In this document: positions 58,772 through 64,000 of the stretch, piece after piece
How positions within the stretch are numbered: the stretch's first letter is position 1
How the letters are laid out: every line of letters begins with the position of its first letter
Assembly (NCBI RefSeq): GCF_900108565.1
Contig: NZ_LT629971.1
Coordinates: forward strand, 5,923,832 to 5,987,831
Source: Mycolicibacterium rutilum
GTDB taxonomy: Bacteria > Actinomycetota > Actinomycetes > Mycobacteriales > Mycobacteriaceae
Direction of reading: 5' to 3'
Length of the DNA: 64,000 bases
Notes under the pieces: model-generated
The model's database searches: none
The model's input: only the letters and a program-made list of their open reading frames with translations
Told to the model about the DNA's origin: nothing
Translations under genes and position numbers: made by a program

Positions 58772-59962
58772 TCAGGTGTCCGTTCCGCCGGGCACCCCGA
58801 GCGCCCGCTCGAAGCCGGGCGGCACCAGGATGTCGTCGGCGCCGAGGTCGTGCACCGACGCGCGGCCCAGACCCATCAATGCAGAATCGATGCCCCCGCG
58901 GAGCACGTCGAGCACGTTCTCGACACCGGCCTGCCCGTTGGCGGCCAGGCCCCACAGGTACGCCCGGCCGATCATCACGGCGCGTGCCCCCAGCGCGACG
59001 GCCTTGACGACGTCGCTGCCGCGCCGGATGCCGCCGTCGAGCAGCACCTCGATCTCGTCGCCGACGGCCTCGGCGATCGCGGGCAACGCGCGGATCGCCG
59101 CCGGCGTCCCGTCCAGGTTGTTGCCGCCGTGATTCGACACCGAGATCGCCGAAACACCGGCGTCCACAGCGCGTTTCGCGTCGTCGACCCGCATCACGCC
59201 CTTGAGCATGAACGGGCCGCCCCACAGCTCACGCAGCCACGCGATGTCTTCCCAGGTCGGCGGCGGGGTGCCCATCCATTCCCCGTAGGCGTGGAAGAAC
59301 GGCGGGCCCGCCTCGCCGCGCGCGGCCTGGTTCGGCACCCGCAAGTTCGGCGGCCGCATCGTCTTGCCCCACTGCCACATCCAGCTCGGCCGGGTCAGCC
59401 CGGTCGGCAGCATCCGCACGGTGGTGCGCAGGTCCATCTGCTCGGGGATCTTCGGGCTGCCCCAGTCGCGGCCGTGCGAGAAGCTCCAGTCGGTGGTCAC
59501 GATCAGCCCGACAGCGCCGGCCGCGCGGGCCCGCTCGACCCGCGCCGCGATCGCGTCCCGGCCGCCGAGCCAGTAGACCTGGAAGAACAGCTTGGGGTTG
59601 GCGGCGATGACCTCTTCGATCGGCTTGCTCGCGAACGACGACAAACCCATCGCGGTGCCGCGCGCGGCGGCGGCGCGGGCGACGGCGACCTCCCCGTCGG
59701 GGTGCACGGCCTGCACGCCGGTCGGCGAGATCAGCACGGGCAGCGAAATCTCCTGGCCCATCACGGTGGTCGCCAGATCGCGCTTCTCGGTCGCGCCGAT
59801 GACGTGGGGCGCGAAGCCCAACTCCGCGAACGCCTCGACGTTGTCGGCGACCGTCACGCCCTTCTCGCTGGCCGCCAGCAGCGCGGAGTACACCGGCTTG
59901 GGCAGACGCCGCCTCGCCCGCTCCTGGGCGGCGGCGACGGTTTCGAACCAGGTGTCGGCCAT
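58772..59962 (-). CDS. mftD: Mycofactocin FMN-dependent dehydrogenase MftD
   Basis: 396-residue lactate dehydrogenase/glycolate oxidase-type TIM-barrel enzyme that oxidatively deaminates the AHDP intermediate to premycofactocin. Visible are LPVLISPTGVQAVHPDGEVA, GLSSFASKPIEEV, the catalytic region SVSNHGGNNLDGTPA and the phosphate-binding LDGGIRRGSDVVKA and GRAYLWGLAANG. Three bases after mftC. Confidence 0.94.
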   Translation of the reverse strand: MADTWFETVAAAQERARRRLPKPVYSALLAASEKGVTVADNVEAFAELGFAPHVIGATEKRDLATTVMGQEISLPVLISPTGVQAVHPDGEVAVARAAAARGTAMGLSSFASKPIEEVIAANPKLFFQVYWLGGRDAIAARVERARAAGAVGLIVTTDWSFSHGRDWGSPKIPEQMDLRTTVRMLPTGLTRPSWMWQWGKTMRPPNLRVPNQAARGEAGPPFFHAYGEWMGTPPPTWEDIAWLRELWGGPFMLKGVMRVDDAKRAVDAGVSAISVSNHGGNNLDGTPAAIRALPAIAEAVGDEIEVLLDGGIRRGSDVVKAVALGARAVMIGRAYLWGLAANGQAGVENVLDVLRGGIDSALMGLGRASVHDLGADDILVPPGFERALGVPGGTDT

Positions 59963-59965
59963 GAC

Positions 59966-61165
59966 TTACACCGGACTTTCGTTGCAGAGGCGTTTCGGAG
60001 GCGCGCCGGCGCCGACATCCGACCTTGGGGGTTTGGTCAGCAGCTTCAGTGCGACGGGCCCGCTGCGGGAGTGATCGACGCTGGACTTGGGCTTGACCCG
60101 CTCGCGGGCCAGCGCGGGAGCGCCGTAGCCCTCCACACATTCGGGGTCCGGGCCGTCCATCGGCAGCCCGGTGAAGAACTTCGCGGCCATGCAGCCGCCG
60201 CGGCAGCTGTCGTAGTGGTCGCAGCTGCTGCAGGCACCCGCCGACTGCGGCTCGCGCAGCTGGCGGAACAGCGGAGCGTTCTTCCACACGCTGTCAAAAC
60301 CGCCGTCCGACAGGATGTTTCCGGCCAGGAAGCGGTCGTGGATGGCGAACGGGCACGCGTAGACGTCGCCGACCGGGTCGATCAGGCAGACCACGCGGCC
60401 GGCGCCGCACAGGTTCAGGCCCGCCAGCGCGCCGGGCGCACCGAGGCCGGACAGGTGGAAGAACGAGTCGCCGGTGAGCACCCGCTCACCCTTGGCCACC
60501 AGCCAGTTGTACAGCTGCACCTGCTGTTCTGAGGTGGGGTGCAGATCGTCCCAGACGTCGGCGCCGCGGCCCGACGGCCGCAGCCGGGTGATCCGCAGTG
60601 TGGCGCCGAACTTGTCTGCCAGGGCGACGAATTCGTCGAGCTGGTCGACGTTGTGGCGGGTCACCACCACCGAGATCTTGGCGTCCTTGAAACCGGCATC
60701 GGCCAGGTTCTGCAACGCCCTGGTGGCCATCTCGAACGAGCCGGCGCCGCGCACGGCGTCGTTGACCTCGGCGGTCGCGCCGTCCAGCGAGATCTGCACG
60801 TCGACGTAGTCGCTGGCCGCCAGCCGGGCCGCCACCTGCGGGGTGATGCGCACCCCGTTCGTCGAGAACTTCACCCCGACGTGGTGCGCGGTGGCGTAGT
60901 CGACGAGCTCCCAGAAGTCCGACCGCACCGTCGGCTCACCGCCGCCGATGTTGACGTAGAACACCTGCATGCGCTCGAGTTCGTCGATGATGTCCTTGCA
61001 CTGCTGGGTGGTCAGCTCGCGCGGGTCGCGCTTACCCGACGACGACAGGCAGTGCACGCACGCCAGGTTGCACGCGTAGGTCAGCTCCCAGGTCAGGCAG
61101 ATCGGGGCGTCCAGTCCGTGCTCGAACTGCTCGACGAGCCGAGGCACCGGGGCGATTGAAGTCAT
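59966..61165 (-). CDS. mftC: Mycofactocin radical SAM maturase MftC
   Basis: 399-residue radical SAM/SPASM enzyme that decarboxylates the C-terminal Tyr of MftA and then links Val and Tyr. The SAM [4Fe-4S] motif CNLACVHC supplies C32, C36 and C39. The C-terminal SPASM cluster cysteines are spread over CGAGRVVCLIDPVGDVYACP and AGACSSCDHYDSCRGGCMA. The start overlaps the mftB stop by 4 bases. Confidence 0.95.
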   Translation of the reverse strand: MTSIAPVPRLVEQFEHGLDAPICLTWELTYACNLACVHCLSSSGKRDPRELTTQQCKDIIDELERMQVFYVNIGGGEPTVRSDFWELVDYATAHHVGVKFSTNGVRITPQVAARLAASDYVDVQISLDGATAEVNDAVRGAGSFEMATRALQNLADAGFKDAKISVVVTRHNVDQLDEFVALADKFGATLRITRLRPSGRGADVWDDLHPTSEQQVQLYNWLVAKGERVLTGDSFFHLSGLGAPGALAGLNLCGAGRVVCLIDPVGDVYACPFAIHDRFLAGNILSDGGFDSVWKNAPLFRQLREPQSAGACSSCDHYDSCRGGCMAAKFFTGLPMDGPDPECVEGYGAPALARERVKPKSSVDHSRSGPVALKLLTKPPRSDVGAGAPPKRLCNESPV

Positions 61166-61458
61166 TGGGGCACCAGCATTTTCGATTGAGCAAGCACACC
61201 GAGTGCATGCAGATACGGCGCCTGCTGCGCGTCGTCGACACCGGCGGCCCGGCAGGCGGATCGGACGTCGGGATGCTCGGAGAGCACGTTGACGACGTCG
61301 ACGATGGTGCGGTTCTTCAGGAACGACAGCTTGCGTGTGCCGAAGTGGTAGAGCAGCGCACCGAACGGCTCGGGCCGCACCGCCACCTGGTGGTGCAGCC
61401 GCCAGCCGCGCTCGGGGTCGAAGACCGCGTCCTCGGCCCCCGTCGACGTCGAGGTCAC
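61162..61458 (-). CDS. mftB: Mycofactocin precursor-binding chaperone MftB
   Basis: About 98 residues, PqqD-like RiPP recognition element that presents MftA to MftC: FDPERGWRLHHQVAVRPEPF and GVLAQSKMLVPQ. GTG at 61458, two bases after the mftA stop, is preferred; a GTG at 61476 would lie inside mftA. Confidence 0.92.
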   Translation of the reverse strand: MTSTSTGAEDAVFDPERGWRLHHQVAVRPEPFGALLYHFGTRKLSFLKNRTIVDVVNVLSEHPDVRSACRAAGVDDAQQAPYLHALGVLAQSKMLVPQ

Positions 61459-61460
61459 GG

Positions 61461-61553
61461 TCAGTAGACCCCGCACATCCCGTCGATCGACACCTCTTCG
61501 ACGAGGGTCTCGGTCACGAGCTCGTCGTTGTTGACCTGCTGATTCGGTTCCAT
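61461..61553 (-). CDS. mftA: Mycofactocin precursor peptide MftA
   Basis: 30-residue precursor: starts [20 protein letters not shown] and ends in the invariant IDGMCGVY, whose final Val-Tyr becomes mycofactocin. ATG at 61551-61553 with GGCGGAG upstream, TGA at 61461-61463. It is so short that automatic gene calling can miss it. First gene of mftABCDEFG. Confidence 0.95.
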
Positions 61554-61580
61554 CGGGCTCCGCCTTTCACTTCACCGGTT

Positions 61581-61598
61581 CTCGACAATGTGATCGAG
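61581..61598. promoter_or_regulatory. Candidate MftR operator
   Basis: Arms CTCGA (61581-61585) and TCGAG (61594-61598) in the 74-base gap between mftA and mftR, close to both starts. Confidence 0.45.
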
Positions 61599-61627
61599 GT
61601 CGCAATAATATGGCATCGAGTGCCTAA

Positions 61628-62239
61628 ATGGAAAGGGGGCCCCTGACGGACGAGCACCGGGTGGGCCGACGGCGCTCCACGACGTGGGACCACATCAGCA
61701 ACGTCGCGATCGACCTCTTCGCGACCCGCGGCTTCGACGAGGTCAGCGTCGACGACGTCGCGGAGGCCGCCGGCATCGCGCGCCGCACCCTGTTCCGCTA
61801 CTACCCGTCGAAAAACGCTTTGCCCTGGGGCGATTTCGACGCTCACCTGGCGCACATGCGCGACCTGCTGGCCGATTCCGATCCCGACGTGCCGATCCGT
61901 CATGCGTTACGCACGGCACTGCTGGCGTTCAACACGTTCGACGAAACCGAGACCGCACGACACCGCAGGCGGATGCGGGTCATCCTCGAGACGGCCGCGC
62001 TCCAGGCGTACTCGATGACGATGTACGCCGGCTGGCGCGGGGTGGTCGCCGACTTCGTCGCCAAGCGGCTGGCCACCACGCCCGGGGACCTGGTGCCCCA
62101 GACCGTGGCGTGGACGATGCTCGGGGTGGCGCTGTCGGCATACGAGTACTGGCTCGCCGACGAGGCGGTGCCACTGGCCGACGCGCTGGGCGCCGCGTTC
62201 GACACCGTCGCCGACGGACTGCGCGCGCTGGATCCCTGA
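61628..62239 (+). CDS. mftR: TetR-family mycofactocin regulator MftR
   Basis: 203 residues. HTH: ISNVAIDLFATRGFDEVSVD and VAEAAGIARRTLFRYYPSKN (about 23-65). In mycobacteria MftR represses the divergent mft operon and is released by long-chain acyl-CoA. Divergent from mftA by 74 bases. Confidence 0.94.
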   Translation: MERGPLTDEHRVGRRRSTTWDHISNVAIDLFATRGFDEVSVDDVAEAAGIARRTLFRYYPSKNALPWGDFDAHLAHMRDLLADSDPDVPIRHALRTALLAFNTFDETETARHRRRMRVILETAALQAYSMTMYAGWRGVVADFVAKRLATTPGDLVPQTVAWTMLGVALSAYEYWLADEAVPLADALGAAFDTVADGLRALDP

Positions 62240-62280
62240 TTCACCCGGCTCCGGTCGCGGGCCCGCGCTAGTTTTGGGCG

Positions 62281-63927
62281 ATGCCGGAGAAGAAGACGGG
62301 ACAGACGCTTCTGTTCGACGGGCTGTGGACCAAGGGCACCGCGTTCACCGAGCAGGAGCGTCACGAATTCCGTTTGCTCGGTTTGCTTCCCACGGCGGTC
62401 AAGTCACTCGAACAGCAGACCGAGCACTCCTGGCTGGAGTTCTGCCGCCGGCGCGAACCGCTGGACAAACACATCTATCTGCGCAACCTGCAGGACCGCA
62501 ACGAGACGTTGTTCTACCGGGTGCTGCGCGACCACATCGCCGAGACCATGCCGATCGTCTACACCCCCACCGTCGGCGAGGCGTGCCAGCGGTTCAGCGA
62601 GATCTACCAGCGGCCCCGCGGGCTGTTCGTGTCCTACCCGGACCGCGAATTCCTGCGCGAGGTGCTGCGCAACCGTCCGCGGCGCGAGGTCGACGTGATC
62701 GTCGTGACCGACGGGCAGCGCATCCTCGGCCTCGGCGATCAGGGCATCGGAGGCATGGGCATCCCGATCGGCAAGCTCTCGCTCTACACGCTCATCGGCG
62801 GCATCGACCCGGCGCGCACGTTGCCGATCGTGCTCGACGTGGGCACCGACAACGTCGAACTGCTCGAGGATCCGCAATATCTGGGTTGGCGGCACCGCCG
62901 CATCGGCGACGACGAGTACTACGCATTCATCGACGATTTCGTCACCGTCGTGCACGAGGAACTGCCCGACGTGCTGCTGCAGTGGGAGGATTTCGCGACC
63001 GCGCACGCGCTGCCGATCCTCGAGCGTTACCGCGACAAACTGCTCACCTTCAACGACGACATCCAGGGCACCGCCGCGGTGACGCTCGGCGCGCTGCACG
63101 GAGCGGCCCGGGTGGCCGCTCGGCCGCTGTCCCACCAGCAGGTGGTGATGCTCGGCGCCGGTTCGGCGGGCATCGGCGTGCTCGACATGGTGCACCGCCA
63201 GATGGTCACCGAGGGCCTGAGCGAGCAGCAGGCCGCGGCGCAGATCTGGGTCGTCGACATCAACGGACTGCTCACCGACGACCGCACCGACCTGTCCCCC
63301 GGCCAGCGCCGGTTCGCCCAGCCCGCCGACCGGGTCGCCGGCTGGGGACTGTCCGGCCCCGCGCAGCTGGCCGACGTCGTGCACCACGTCGAGGTCGGCG
63401 TGCTGCTCGGATTGTCCACCGCCGCAGGCGCATTCACCGAAGAGATCGTCCGGGAGATGGCGGGCAAGGTGGACCGGCCGATCATCTTCCCGCTGTCGAA
63501 CCCGACCAGCCGCGCCGAGGCGCACCCGGCCGAGCTCGACGAGTGGACCGACGGCCGCGCGCTGATCGCGACGGGTTCGCCGTTCGCGCCGCTGCAGCGC
63601 AACGGCCGCGAGCATCCGATCGCGCAGTGCAACAACGTCTACATCTTCCCGGCGATGGGCCTGGCCGTCACCGCCGCGCAGGCCACCCGCGTGACCGACG
63701 AGATGATGCGCGCCGCGGCCGCCGCGCTCGGCGACGCCTCCCCCGCACTCGCCGACCCGGACGCGCCGCTGCTGCCCGCCTGGTCCGATGTGCCCGACGT
63801 CGCGCTGAGCATCGCCCACGCCGTCGCGGTGCAGGCCGTCGCCGACGGCGTCGCGCCCGAGCGCAGTCCCGAACAGCTGACCCAGCGGATCACCGAGGTG
63901 CGCTGGACGCCCGAGTACCGCAGCTGA
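62281..63927 (+). CDS. mez: NAD(P)-dependent malic enzyme
   Basis: Oxidative decarboxylation of malate to pyruvate, 548 residues, full-length. Tyr in MPIVYTPTVGEA and Lys in GIPIGKLSLYTLIGG fit the catalytic pair; metal ligands are in LLQWEDFAT and TFNDDIQGTAAVTLG; the Rossmann motif is VMLGAGSAGIGVLD. The C-terminal FPLSNPTSRAEAHP and IFPAMGLAV are family signatures. ATG at 62281, 41 bases after mftR on the same strand. Cofactor preference is not decided by sequence here. Confidence 0.94.
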   Translation: MPEKKTGQTLLFDGLWTKGTAFTEQERHEFRLLGLLPTAVKSLEQQTEHSWLEFCRRREPLDKHIYLRNLQDRNETLFYRVLRDHIAETMPIVYTPTVGEACQRFSEIYQRPRGLFVSYPDREFLREVLRNRPRREVDVIVVTDGQRILGLGDQGIGGMGIPIGKLSLYTLIGGIDPARTLPIVLDVGTDNVELLEDPQYLGWRHRRIGDDEYYAFIDDFVTVVHEELPDVLLQWEDFATAHALPILERYRDKLLTFNDDIQGTAAVTLGALHGAARVAARPLSHQQVVMLGAGSAGIGVLDMVHRQMVTEGLSEQQAAAQIWVVDINGLLTDDRTDLSPGQRRFAQPADRVAGWGLSGPAQLADVVHHVEVGVLLGLSTAAGAFTEEIVREMAGKVDRPIIFPLSNPTSRAEAHPAELDEWTDGRALIATGSPFAPLQRNGREHPIAQCNNVYIFPAMGLAVTAAQATRVTDEMMRAAAAALGDASPALADPDAPLLPAWSDVPDVALSIAHAVAVQAVADGVAPERSPEQLTQRITEVRWTPEYRS

Positions 63928-64000
63928 CGCTCGCCGAAAAATTTTCCGCCAGGACCCGTCGGAGTTCGGTGCCCGGCGGCGACGATAAGGGTGTGAGCGC

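Noticed and set aside
61461..61476. GTG at 61476 as mftB start
   Set aside because: Would place the mftB N-terminus inside the invariant C-terminal codons of mftA; GTG 61458 just after the mftA stop is simpler.
62404..63819. 471-codon minus-strand frame
   Set aside because: Antisense shadow of the malic enzyme gene.
63928..64000. GTG near the right edge as start of another gene
   Set aside because: Only a few bases remain, so no protein can be assessed.

Overview
This 64 kb window comes from a high-GC actinobacterium, almost certainly a mycobacterium and probably a fast-growing Mycolicibacterium. Three things point there: a complete mycofactocin locus (mftR, mftABCDEFG), the sigL-rslA sigma/anti-sigma pair beside mapA-adk-secY, and a gene order that follows, in reverse orientation, the M. 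tuberculosis stretch from mftR through the S10 and spc ribosomal operons to fadE9-mmsB. No rRNA, tRNA, CRISPR array or prophage was seen.

Layout. 1-2.8 kb: valine catabolism (isobutyryl-CoA dehydrogenase-like gene cut by the window edge, mmsB) and a HAD hydrolase. 2.9-8.8 kb: a response regulator/kinase pair, a MarR-NmrA pair with two operator repeats, a divergent Mn-catalase/hemerythrin pair with SigF-type promoters, and another MarR gene. 8.8-13.2 kb: a five-gene minus-strand operon (ThDP-dependent enzyme, SRPBCC/cyclase-like protein, KAS III-like protein, PLP aminotransferase, MarR regulator) that looks like a small uncharacterised biosynthetic pathway. 13.2-18.4 kb: rslA, sigL, a MarR gene, Fur-type regulator with catalase, mapA, adk. 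18.4-25.6 kb: secY, three tandem paralogous SAM methyltransferases, sppA, an F420-type oxidoreductase. 26.1-30.3 kb: spc operon (rplN to rplO). 30.7-41.8 kb: accessory block between spc and S10: a lipoprotein, arylsulfatase, a DUF2306-like protein with divergent TetR, and a four-gene exopolysaccharide synthase operon (BcsB-like, membrane protein, CESA-like GT2, GT39-like). 41.9-47.4 kb: S10 operon (rpsJ to rpsQ). 47.7-55.1 kb: a hotdog-fold protein, a SnoaL-like protein, an esterase lipoprotein, a cytochrome P450 gene split by an intact IS630-family element, a TetR regulator and an MFS exporter. 55-62.2 kb: the mycofactocin locus. 62.3-63.9 kb: malic enzyme.

The most interesting signal is regulatory. 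The spacing and hexamers of the SigL promoter consensus (TGAACC-N16-CGT) occur in front of sigL itself and, as TGAACC-N16-CGTGTC, directly in front of the five-gene ThDP/KAS III-like/aminotransferase operon. The KAS III-like protein has Asn where the family has its active-site His, so the operon looks like a SigL-controlled small-molecule pathway with unusual acyl-transfer chemistry. Second is the exopolysaccharide operon, which sits between the two halves of the ribosomal protein cluster behind its own terminator and an operator-like palindrome. Third is the precise, in-frame-restorable IS630 insertion in the P450 gene.
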